Positions 1-6,002 are shown, numbered from the stretch's first letter. The stretch is 9,718 bases of DNA from Stramentimicrobium sp964525625 (GCA_964525625.1 CAZGKY010000077.1:1-9718); one strand, 5' to 3'. Numbers and translations are program-made. Notes: a model not told the origin generated them from the letters alone.

Positions 1-1467
1 CTTACCCTGTTTTACCGTTGGGAAGGGGGTACAACCGATATAGAAATGGGTCTCCCCTAGAGTGTATGGCGAATCTACATTATATAATACATCACATCCA
101 TCTAACTCTACTGTTCCAACTAAGGTACCCTTGCTGGTGTCACACTGACCGGCGCCAGCATATATGTCCCATGGTCCAGTTTCGGCTGTCGGAACATAGT
201 TGGTCCAGCCCCAATTATTAAAAGTTGGGATAAAGCATTCCGAACCAGAATCAGCCTTGGCATAGGCCGTCTCGTAGATGTAGCACTGGACATTGACCAG
301 CAAAGTAGCTTCTGCAGTCTGTCCTGTTTCTACAATTGTAGCAGTGTTATCTTTTTCATGGTGGCCACAATTATCCTTTCCATAGTCTGCCCAGGTGAAT
401 TCTCTGCTGTAAGTGAATGTCTCCACATCATCAACCTCATAATCTTCTGCACAGAGTTCCACATCTCCATACTCGGCAACAAATTCAGGATTAGTATCAG
501 TGACTGTGATGCATTCGTTTACTACCTCGCTGGGATCACCCCAGACCAGCTCAGCTACATCACCGTAATCTTTATCACCAACGGTAACGGTTACTTCATT
601 ATAACCTTCTAAGGCAGCTTCCAGACTCTCCGTGTAGGTGCAGGTTAAAGATTCACCGGGTTGCAGAACTACAGGGAATGATGCTGGGGAACAGTCGATT
701 GTAATCGATCTGCTTTCAGTTTCTCCATCAATCCAAAGTTCATCCACAATATCCGCATAATTGATGGTAATTGCGGATAATGTATTATTTAAGATCGTAA
801 TGTTGCCGGATACTTGCCAATTACTGTCTTCAAATCCCTTGTAGGTTACATCCACGGTCCAGGTTGCCTCTTCATCTAAACTGCCGTTAATGTAGAGCCA
901 GATCTTGGGTAAATCATCTTCAAAATATTCATTTTCAGTTTCCACTTTCTTGTCAATGTCCCAGAGATGTGTGCGAGTGTAGGAGGTATTGGCACTTTTT
1001 ACTACCACAACAGTTTCCTCAATAAAGAAATCGCCGGGGCAATAATCGGAGATAACAAGATTTGCATTGGGTCCCAATGTTCCATCATAATACACAATTG
1101 CAGACAGAGTATCTACATCATAGTAAGGAGTAAAGAAATGTGATGCTCCCCCCGAAAGCTGGTAGCGCTCGTATGATTCGCTTCCCGAACCTCCGAGCTC
1201 GATTTTAGCATCAGTCACACTGCTGGATTGGGTAAGAATCCAGTGAATCCAACCGCCTGGAGTACGAAATTCGGTATCACCAAGCTTTCCGCAATTTTGA
1301 GAATCTACTCCCTGTATTTGGTTCCATACAATACTTCCATCCCATGGTTCACCCTTTGCCAGTGGTTCACTATTTTCTGGTACAGTTATTTTGGAAATAT
1401 TGCTACAACCAGCAAAAATCAGGCCTAAAATCAAAGTCACAATAATCAAATACCATAAATTTTTCAT
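1..1467 (-). CDS. Secreted lipoprotein with extracellular beta-rich modules, C-terminus beyond window
   Basis: Reading leftward from ATG 1465-1467, the frame stays open for 489 codons to position 1, so the 3' end is missing. An SD (GAAAGGAAG, 1478-1486) lies 10 nt upstream. The N-terminus is a lipoprotein signal: K3, a hydrophobic run at about 4-18, then FAGC with C21 as the predicted lipidated cysteine. Residues 35-145 form an unassigned domain. Residues 160-310 contain the TRTHLWDIDKK and NWQVSGNITILNN motifs, which I associate with DUF11-like surface repeats. Residues 395-489 carry a module I recall from many extracellular proteins (WGWTN, YAGAGQCD, KGTLVGT, ETHFYIG); its function is unknown. 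Cysteines are frequent, which suggests disulfides. Two c-di-GMP-I aptamers lie upstream on the same strand, so a c-di-GMP-controlled surface or matrix role is inferred. The gene is visibly more GC-rich than its neighbours. I recognise no enzymatic motif. Confidence 0.85.
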   Translation of the reverse strand, partial: MKNLWYLIIVTLILGLIFAGCSNISKITVPENSEPLAKGEPWDGSIVWNQIQGVDSQNCGKLGDTEFRTPGGWIHWILTQSSSVTDAKIELGGSGSESYERYQLSGGASHFFTPYYDVDTLSAIVYYDGTLGPNANLVISDYCPGDFFIEETVVVVKSANTSYTRTHLWDIDKKVETENEYFEDDLPKIWLYINGSLDEEATWTVDVTYKGFEDSNWQVSGNITILNNTLSAITINYADIVDELWIDGETESRSITIDCSPASFPVVLQPGESLTCTYTESLEAALEGYNEVTVTVGDKDYGDVAELVWGDPSEVVNECITVTDTNPEFVAEYGDVELCAEDYEVDDVETFTYSREFTWADYGKDNCGHHEKDNTATIVETGQTAEATLLVNVQCYIYETAYAKADSGSECFIPTFNNWGWTNYVPTAETGPWDIYAGAGQCDTSKGTLVGTVELDGCDVLYNVDSPYTLGETHFYIGCTPFPTVKQGK

Positions 1468-1560
1468 AATAAAAAAACTTCCTTTCTTTTAAATATTAAA
1501 ATACTTGACCCGAAAATTATTTTTAGTAATTTTTTAATATTAAAAAGTCGGAAGTCTGGC
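1468..1560. other. AT-rich leader proximal to the lipoprotein start
   Basis: Apart from the SD at 1478-1486, this stretch holds only AT-rich sequence with TAATAT-like hexamers on the minus strand. I could not pair any of them with a convincing -35 box. The lipoprotein may therefore be transcribed from further upstream, through the riboswitch region, but this is not demonstrated. Confidence 0.4.
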
Positions 1561-1564
1561 GGTC

Positions 1565-1580
1565 ATATTATTGTATGTTA
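1565..1580. repeat. Left arm of a 16-bp perfect inverted repeat
   Basis: The sequence atattattgtatgtta recurs exactly as its reverse complement at 2522-2537. The two arms enclose about 940 bp containing both riboswitches and the repeat array. An exact 16-mer inverted match is unlikely by chance in about 1 kb, even in AT-rich DNA. No target-site duplication longer than a possible TA is visible outside the arms, so a mobile-element boundary is only a suggestion. Confidence 0.5.
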
Positions 1581-1582
1581 AC

Positions 1583-1617
1583 TGAGATTGCTTCGTCGCT
1601 TTGCTCCTCGCAATGAC
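1583..1617. repeat. Widespread imperfect-palindrome intergenic repeat (GATTGCTTCGTCGC...GCAATGAC type)
   Basis: This 35-bp unit is an imperfect palindrome: GATTGC at one end, GCAATG at the other, with TTCGTCGC and GCTCCTC inside. It closely matches a repeat dispersed in many bacterial genomes. Its spurious translations (for example HCEEQSDEAIS, seen here on the minus strand) litter databases as false proteins. It is non-coding. It lies between the riboswitches and the lipoprotein gene. Confidence 0.8.
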
Positions 1618-1898
1618 TAAAAAAAGAGCTCACAATGACCAAGAACAAGAAATAGGGCTCACAATGCAAGGTAAAGAAAAAGCAATCCACGAAAACTATC
1701 AATAATACTAGCAATAACCGGTAAAGAGAACAATTAGCTATAACCATTAAATAGTATTCGCAATTACAGGGAGAGAAACACGTTCCACAATGAATATTAG
1801 ATAGTGCTTGCAATGACCGGGAAAAAGCAAAGATGTTTGCAATGACATAGTGTCAGAAAACGCGTTGGCACTAACAGAGAAACTATGTGCACAATGCT
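1610..1898. repeat. Decayed tandem array of CAATGAC-like units, 21-29 bp period
   Basis: Starting inside the palindromic repeat, about twelve degenerate copies of a (g)CAATGACcgg-like core follow one another. They start near 1611, 1633, 1662, 1683, 1712, 1738, 1761, 1788, 1811, 1840, 1869 and 1892, with spacings of 21-29 bp. Each core is followed by an A-rich tract, and most are preceded by GC or TC. The best preserved are at 1611, 1633, 1811 and 1840; others are diverged (for example CAATTACAGG at 1761 and CAATAACCGG at 1712). The spacing and units are too irregular for CRISPR. The likely reading is an old amplification of the right end of the palindromic repeat that has drifted. Confidence 0.6.
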
Positions 1899-1900
1899 AA

Positions 1901-1990
1901 AGAAAGTTTCTTCCCTGAAAACATACAATATGTTAGATCCATGACTTTGCGTCTCATCCTTTCGGATGGTTTGCCTTTATCAACCTTTTT
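1901..1990 (-). ncRNA. Cyclic-di-GMP-I (GEMM-I) riboswitch, gene-proximal copy, 3' half degenerate
   Basis: On the minus strand the 5' half matches the GEMM-I core closely: GATAAAGGCAAACC (1982-1969), the P2 stem CATCC/GGATG capped by a GAAA tetraloop, then GACGCAAAG (1953-1945). The P3 start is GGATCTAA, followed by a perfect hairpin AACATA-TTG-TATGTT. Beyond that the expected GACUGCCGGGUUGC-like strand is hard to find; the sequence reads TTCAGGGAAGAAAC. The aptamer may be decayed or strongly variant. An SD-like AGGAGG and a perfect TGATGC-CGT-GCATCA hairpin (2005-1991) lie just upstream. The aptamer points toward the lipoprotein start, about 430 bp away. Family assignment is firm; binding activity is uncertain. 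Confidence 0.75.
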
Positions 1991-2010
1991 TGATGCACGG
2001 CATCACCTCC

Positions 2011-2250
2011 TGAATTTTTACAGAGTTAGTGTTCTGTATATATTACTTTAATACTATATAATTGCCATAATTTTTCTTCATCTGGTTATCATTTTAAAAA
2101 GTTATTTCTTTCAATACCCAGTTGCTTTGTTACTACATAGGAATTACTATTACATTTTGGTAAAACATATTTAGTGATATATTTAAGTAAAAATGGTTTT
2201 TTGTGAACTGTTGTTGTTTTAATTTTACTGTAATTGTGGTGCATTAGATA
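2011..2250. other. Spacer between the two riboswitches, no gene seen
   Basis: This is AT-rich sequence with no SD-led open frame of useful length on either strand. It has no GC-rich stem followed by T-residues, so I see no intrinsic terminator after the promoter-proximal aptamer. The spacer may be an expression platform without recognisable structure, or simple leader. Confidence 0.4.
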
Positions 2251-2370
2251 CTAAGTTCTTGCAGACAGAAAGCCGGTAGTCTTGGCAATCCTAATAAGAA
2301 GTTTGGTATAATCTGGACCCCTGACTTTGCGTGCTATCCTTCCGGATAGTTTGCCTTTTTCAACTCAAGT
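2251..2370 (-). ncRNA. Cyclic-di-GMP-I (GEMM-I) riboswitch, promoter-proximal copy
   Basis: On the minus strand: AAAAAGGCAAAC (2360-2349), P2 stem CTATCC/GGATAG closed by a GGAA (GNRA) tetraloop, CACGCAAAG (2333-2325), the P3 5' strand CAGGGGTCCAGA, a hairpin region, and then the P3 3' strand AAGACTACCGGCTTTCT (2283-2267). The last element matches the GACUGCCGGGUUGC-type strand of the family. GGUC (P3 5') can pair with GAC(U) (P3 3'). A P1 helix is possible between TTGAGTT (2368-2362) and AACTTAG (2257-2251). One deviation is CACGCAAAG where GACGCAAAG is usual. Both conserved halves are present, so this copy is the better candidate for a working c-di-GMP sensor. The downstream gene on this strand is the lipoprotein. 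Confidence 0.82.
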
Positions 2371-2435
2371 CTCTTTTCTCTATAAAATTGCCTCTTTTTT
2401 TAATATTATGATTTAAGATATTTTTACCGGCATTT

Positions 2436-2464
2436 TTTATAAACCTGACCCCTTATCTGGACAA
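2436..2464 (-). promoter_or_regulatory. Candidate promoter upstream of the tandem riboswitches
   Basis: On the minus strand, TTGTCC (2464-2459) and TATAAA (2441-2436) are 17 bp apart. This would start transcription about 60 nt before the promoter-proximal aptamer. An alternative slightly upstream has a consensus -35, TTGACA (2517-2512), 17 bp from GATAAA (2494-2489). Either would produce a leader of about 960-1020 nt running through both aptamers to the lipoprotein. Confidence 0.45.
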
Positions 2465-2510
2465 ACAATCAGCTGGGGCGTTAGTTTTTTTATCAGCGGT
2501 AAAATTATCT

Positions 2511-2540
2511 CTGTCAAATTCTAACATACAATAATATAAA
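2511..2540 (+). promoter_or_regulatory. Weak candidate promoter for the stem-loop/small ORF transcript
   Basis: CTGTCA (2511-2516) and TATAAA (2535-2540) are 18 bp apart on the plus strand. The -10 is good and the -35 is poor. It overlaps the minus-strand TTGACA at 2512-2517, so the two would be divergent and mutually exclusive. It is listed because the stem-loop and small ORF begin just downstream. Confidence 0.25.
2522..2537. repeat. Right arm of a 16-bp perfect inverted repeat
   Basis: This is the exact reverse complement of 1565-1580. It lies inside the divergent promoter region, so it could also have a regulatory role. Part of the same word (aacatacaata) appears a third time at 1920-1930, in the P3 hairpin of the gene-proximal riboswitch. 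Confidence 0.5.
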
Positions 2541-2555
2541 AAGCAAATATTTTTA

Positions 2556-2596
2556 CTAAAAGAAAAGCCACCCTGGTGGGGTGGCACTTTCTTTAG
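2556..2596. terminator. Strong stem-loop, terminator-like on the minus strand
   Basis: GCCACCC (2567-2573) pairs perfectly with GGGTGGC (2579-2585) around a TGGTG loop. The pairing resumes outside as CTAAAAGAAA (2556-2565) with TTTCTTTAG (2588-2596). Read on the minus strand, the GC stem is followed directly by TTTTCTTTT, the form of an intrinsic terminator. On the plus strand it is followed by ACTTTCTTTAG and then the SD of the small ORF, so there it may act as a 5' UTR structure. No minus-strand gene lies to its right within 3 kb. Confidence 0.55.
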
Positions 2597-2611
2597 TTAG
2601 GAGGTCTAAAA

Positions 2612-2680
2612 ATGAAAAAGTTATTTGTTGGTTGGTTGGTTTGCTTTTTCACTTTTCAAACTTCCTCTATTGTAACATGA
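2612..2680 (+). CDS. Possible 22-residue hydrophobic peptide
   Basis: ATG 2612 has a strong SD, AGGAGGT (2599-2605), 6 nt upstream. It opens a 22-codon frame, MKKLFVGWLVCFFTFQTSSIVT, ending in TGA at 2678-2680. The peptide has a KK start, a hydrophobic aromatic core with one Trp and one Cys, and a polar tail. It resembles a short signal peptide or a small membrane peptide. A stem-loop ends 2 nt before the SD, and the helicase promoter begins 35 bp after the stop. It could be a leader peptide, a small membrane peptide or the relic of a lost gene. Nothing in the sequence decides which, and translation is unproven. Confidence 0.35.
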   Translation: MKKLFVGWLVCFFTFQTSSIVT

Positions 2681-2714
2681 AAATTTTTGTTGTCAACAGG
2701 AATAAAAAAATTTT

Positions 2715-2743
2715 TTGATTTTTTTCTAAAAATCTTTTATAAT
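2715..2743 (+). promoter_or_regulatory. Sigma-A-type promoter of the helicase gene
   Basis: TTGATT (2715-2720) and a perfect TATAAT (2738-2743) are separated by 17 bp. The predicted start is near 2750, on the edge of the LexA box, giving a leader of about 65 nt before ATG 2815. Poly-A/T tracts just upstream (2702-2716) could act as an UP-like element. Confidence 0.75.
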
Positions 2744-2747
2744 ATTA

Positions 2748-2767
2748 AAGCGAACATTTGTTCGCTT
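2748..2767. promoter_or_regulatory. LexA (SOS) operator, Gram-positive type
   Basis: CGAACATTTGTTCG (2751-2764) is an exact match to the CGAAC-N4-GTTCG LexA/DinR box. The symmetry extends to 9-bp arms, AAGCGAACA and TGTTCGCTT, around a TT centre. It starts 8 bp after the -10 box and covers the expected transcription start, the classic place for repression. From established knowledge of the regulon, LexA cleavage after DNA damage would release the helicase gene. Confidence 0.85.
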
Positions 2768-2814
2768 AATAAAGTAATAAAATATTATTGTTTTAATATG
2801 TCGAGGTAGTAACT

Positions 2815-5800
2815 ATGCAGGAAAATATGAAGATGGCTCAACTGGAATATTTTGGTGTCCCCCCTTACCTTATAAAAATATGGCAAGAACATTATTCCCA
2901 CTATTTACTCCCGGTGCAGGAAAAGGCAGTACGCCAGTATCATCTTTTGACTGCTGGGAACCACTCTTTATATCAAGAGCATGTTCCGTATTGCCAAAGG
3001 CCTAAAAATCTGTTGATTATTTCCCCCAGCTCTTCAGGCAAAACTTTGCTTGGTGAGATGGCTGCCATCCAGGAGATATCTCTCCAGAAAAGAGTGCTAT
3101 TTTTAGTTCCCCTGCGTATTCTTGCTGAAGAAAAATATCGACACTTTCTTCAGCTTTATTCCTCCATCGGATTGAATATAAAACTTTCCTCGCGAGACCA
3201 TCGTTTCCATGACCGGGATATTATTCAGGGTAATTTCCATATTGCTATTTTGGTCTATGAAAAGTTTTATTATCTACTAATGCAATACCCGGAATGTATC
3301 AATAATGTTTCTTTAATAATTGCTGATGAAATTCAGTTGATTAATGATCCTGAGCGAGGGCCAAGACTGGAGAGCAGTTTTAACTATTTTAAAAAGAACT
3401 ACCCTAACATTCGAATTATTGCCCTTTCTTCCTTTACGGAATATCTTTTTCCTTTAGCGGCTTGGCTTGATGCCGAATTACTCTTTTCTTCCTATCGACC
3501 GGTAGAACTGCGTAAGGGCATCGTTCGAAAAGGCATCTATAAATATATAGAACATAATAGCAAAATAATAGGAGAAGAAGTTTTCTTTCCCCCGGAAGAA
3601 GTAGCGGAATATGATTTAGCCAGTTATCTAAAAGCTACTCTGCACTTTCTGATTAATCGGCAGGAATCAAGCCTGATCTTTTTTTCTACCAGAAGGGAAG
3701 TCCGTTTATGGAGCAGATGGCTGGCCACTCAGTTTTCTTTACTTCCTGCCCGATCTGCTATAACCCAGCTTGAAGCCCTGGAAGATTCTACCTCAAAGGA
3801 AGAGTTGATTACTCTTTTTCAGAAGGGAATAAGCTATCATTGTGCTGATCTCTCCTGGCTGGAACGTCATGCTATTGAAGAGGCGGTGCGCAGTGGTGAA
3901 CTAAAAATTGTATGTGCTACTGGTACCCTGGCTATGGGGGTCAACTTGCCGGTCAATAATGTCATATTGACCGGACAAAAGATTACCTCTAAGCAAGAAA
4001 ACAAAGACGGCCTTCTTCATTATTACAGAAAAAACTTAACTTTTTCTGAAGTGGAAAATATGGGAGGTAGAGCAGGTAGATTAAAAACTGGTAATTTATT
4101 TGGTCGTATTATTTTTCTGGCTCCTTCCCTTATTGAGTTTACTAGTTACCAGAAGCTTTATTTTCAGAGATATGCTGATGATTTTTCTCTGCCCTCACTT
4201 TCTTATTATCCAGCTATTCAGCAAATAAGTAATCAGGGACAATCTTTGGTAGTCAGTCAAGTTCAGGAAAACTTTATTAGTAATAATACCTCTCCGGCAG
4301 AAAATGATATTGCTAATATTACTTCGGTTAATCCTTTTTTCCCGGAAATCATAAAAAGTAATCCAGTTATATGGCAACAGGATATACTTACCTTTCTGCT
4401 GTATAAAATTACTTTAGATGGTCAATCTCCAGAAGATATCTACCAGCTATTTAACACTGGTAAGCAGAACAAGGTTCAGACCTTCTGGTGTTATCAATTT
4501 CCCCGCAAGTACAGCGAATCAGAGCTCAGGGCTTATTTACAACAATTGGCAACATATAAATTAATTGATATGCCCAATGCCAAAGATATCCAAATTACCG
4601 AACTGGGACAATTGATAACCTCCTGGGGCATCTCTTTTCAGACCTATACTCATTTTTTAACATGGATTGAAGAAAGTCAGAAAGGAAATATCAGTGAGCT
4701 GGAGATTCTCTTTCTGATTGCCACCAGCTATGAGGCAACCTTGTATTTTACCGAAGTCCAGCATAAAAAGTCGCTACTACTTAAAAGAAGAGAATATTTA
4801 CACCTGCGTATATTAAATCTTATTTTTGAACAGCAGGAAGAAGGTAAGGTAATCTTCCAGAATCATTTAAATATCAATCTTCTTGATTCTAACCTTTCTG
4901 ATCATAACAATAGACAACGTGGGAAATGTGAAATAAATAATTATCTCACTATAAATAATTTGCTCATAATGTATGATTGGATTAATAATAAAGAATTGAA
5001 AGATATGGAAGAGGAATATGGTGTATTGGGCGGAGTTATCCAGAGGATGGGAGAAGGTTTTTCCTGGCTGGTAGATAGTCTGGCTGCTCTTGCTGAGAAG
5101 AAGGGCTGGCAAGAAGAGCGGCTAGAGGATTTGAAAAAAATCAGACAACTTTCAGCAAGACTAATAAGCGGGGTCAAGCCAGAAGAATTAGATTTAGCTA
5201 AACTGCAGATACCAGGATTGACCAGGGGCTATATTCAAAGATTAGTTCAGGAGGGATATAATAATAAAGATTGCCTTAGAGAATTATCTAAGAATCAATT
5301 ACAAGAGCTGTTGCCTGATTTGTTAGTCAAAAAGATAGAGGAATACCTACATTCAGATTCCTATCTACCAGGGTCAGAATTATATGGCAAGCTAAGTAAA
5401 TTCAGCCCGCTTTTTTCTAGTCAGGATAGTGATGATTCAAAGCGGCAATCTATTAATGAACATTACCAGAAATTAACAAAAAAAGGACTACCAACGGTAT
5501 TTACCATTAATTTACATCGTCCTGATCGAATCATCTTCCTGTCCCAGGAGATAACAGTAAACAAAATAGGTTTTCAATTAATTTGCCTCCTAGCCAGAAA
5601 TAAAGGGAAGGTACTCTCTTATGAGCAGATTATAGATACTCTTTGGCCTTCTGATGAGGATGCTACCTATCATCGTCTCTGGTATCATCTGGCAAAACTG
5701 AGAAATAGTTTTCAGCAGATTATGCGGGATAAAAATAACAATAATTTCAACTTGTCTGAACATTATCTTAAAGAAAAGGTGTTTAAGGTAATACCGGGCA

Positions 5801-5847
5801 GAGGCCTGCTTCTTGATTCTGGACTAACTATAGAGTGGATAGAATAG
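2815..5847 (+). CDS. Ski2/Hel308-like superfamily 2 DNA helicase with C-terminal OmpR/PhoB-type winged helix
   Basis: This 1010-residue predicted ATP-dependent 3'-5' DNA helicase/translocase has an SD (GAGGT, 2803-2807) 7 nt before the ATG. Motifs in order: Q-motif-like Q35; motif I SPSSSGKT (K76); Ia LVPLRILAEE (98-106); II DEIQ (171-174), where Ski2-like enzymes usually have DEIH/DEVH; III ALSSFTE (203-209) instead of SAT; IV LIFFSTRRE; IVa CADLSWLER; V ATGTLAMGVNLP (368-379); VI ENMGGRAGR (414-422). A winged-helix region (about 520-605) and a ratchet-like helical region follow. Residues about 780-846 (ISGVKPEEL...IPGLTRGYIQRL) resemble the helix-hairpin-helix of Hel308/PolQ helicases. Residues about 893-1001 match a trans_reg_C winged helix (FQLICLLARNKGKVLSYEQI, LW, LAKLRN, PGRG), normally found in response regulators. 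The SOS box implies a repair or fork-processing role. The family and motifs are seen; the repair role is inferred. Confidence 0.88.
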   Translation: MQENMKMAQLEYFGVPPYLIKIWQEHYSHYLLPVQEKAVRQYHLLTAGNHSLYQEHVPYCQRPKNLLIISPSSSGKTLLGEMAAIQEISLQKRVLFLVPLRILAEEKYRHFLQLYSSIGLNIKLSSRDHRFHDRDIIQGNFHIAILVYEKFYYLLMQYPECINNVSLIIADEIQLINDPERGPRLESSFNYFKKNYPNIRIIALSSFTEYLFPLAAWLDAELLFSSYRPVELRKGIVRKGIYKYIEHNSKIIGEEVFFPPEEVAEYDLASYLKATLHFLINRQESSLIFFSTRREVRLWSRWLATQFSLLPARSAITQLEALEDSTSKEELITLFQKGISYHCADLSWLERHAIEEAVRSGELKIVCATGTLAMGVNLPVNNVILTGQKITSKQENKDGLLHYYRKNLTFSEVENMGGRAGRLKTGNLFGRIIFLAPSLIEFTSYQKLYFQRYADDFSLPSLSYYPAIQQISNQGQSLVVSQVQENFISNNTSPAENDIANITSVNPFFPEIIKSNPVIWQQDILTFLLYKITLDGQSPEDIYQLFNTGKQNKVQTFWCYQFPRKYSESELRAYLQQLATYKLIDMPNAKDIQITELGQLITSWGISFQTYTHFLTWIEESQKGNISELEILFLIATSYEATLYFTEVQHKKSLLLKRREYLHLRILNLIFEQQEEGKVIFQNHLNINLLDSNLSDHNNRQRGKCEINNYLTINNLLIMYDWINNKELKDMEEEYGVLGGVIQRMGEGFSWLVDSLAALAEKKGWQEERLEDLKKIRQLSARLISGVKPEELDLAKLQIPGLTRGYIQRLVQEGYNNKDCLRELSKNQLQELLPDLLVKKIEEYLHSDSYLPGSELYGKLSKFSPLFSSQDSDDSKRQSINEHYQKLTKKGLPTVFTINLHRPDRIIFLSQEITVNKIGFQLICLLARNKGKVLSYEQIIDTLWPSDEDATYHRLWYHLAKLRNSFQQIMRDKNNNNFNLSEHYLKEKVFKVIPGRGLLLDSGLTIEWIE

Positions 5848-6002
5848 TGTTTTCCAATACAATATAGAGGAAAGATAGTAGGAAAGATATAAATCCTTTA
5901 TTTTGTTCTCGCCTTGAGGATTAATGAAAAAAAGCTTTTTTGCATCTTATTTTTATATTATAATTATCTAAACTTTACAAATTGAGCAGGTAATTTAAAG
6001 AT

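Noticed and set aside
18..1428. Plus-strand frames at 18-221, 358-612 and 1228-1428
   Set aside because: They are antisense shadows of the lipoprotein gene, which has an SD, a lipobox signal peptide and recognisable domains in one continuous frame.
1568..1813. Minus-strand open frame of 81 codons
   Set aside because: Its C-terminal SHCEEQSDEAIS is the well-known false translation of the dispersed palindromic repeat, and the rest reads through the decayed tandem array. It has no SD.
1610..1898. CRISPR array
   Set aside because: The units are 21-29 bp apart, poorly conserved and lack constant-length repeats and spacers. No cas genes are present.
2440..2462. AAACCTGACCCC-like words resembling ends of REP/RAYT-type elements
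   Set aside because: The similarity is to a short familiar word only. There is no transposase, paired end or stem nearby to support a mobile element.
4195..5177. Minus-strand frames inside the helicase gene
   Set aside because: They are antisense to conserved helicase and helix-hairpin-helix coding sequence and have no recognisable protein features.
5925..5945. AAAAAAAGCTTTTTT palindrome as terminator of the helicase gene
   Set aside because: The stem is almost entirely A:T with no room for a proper loop. It is a weak signal in AT-rich DNA.
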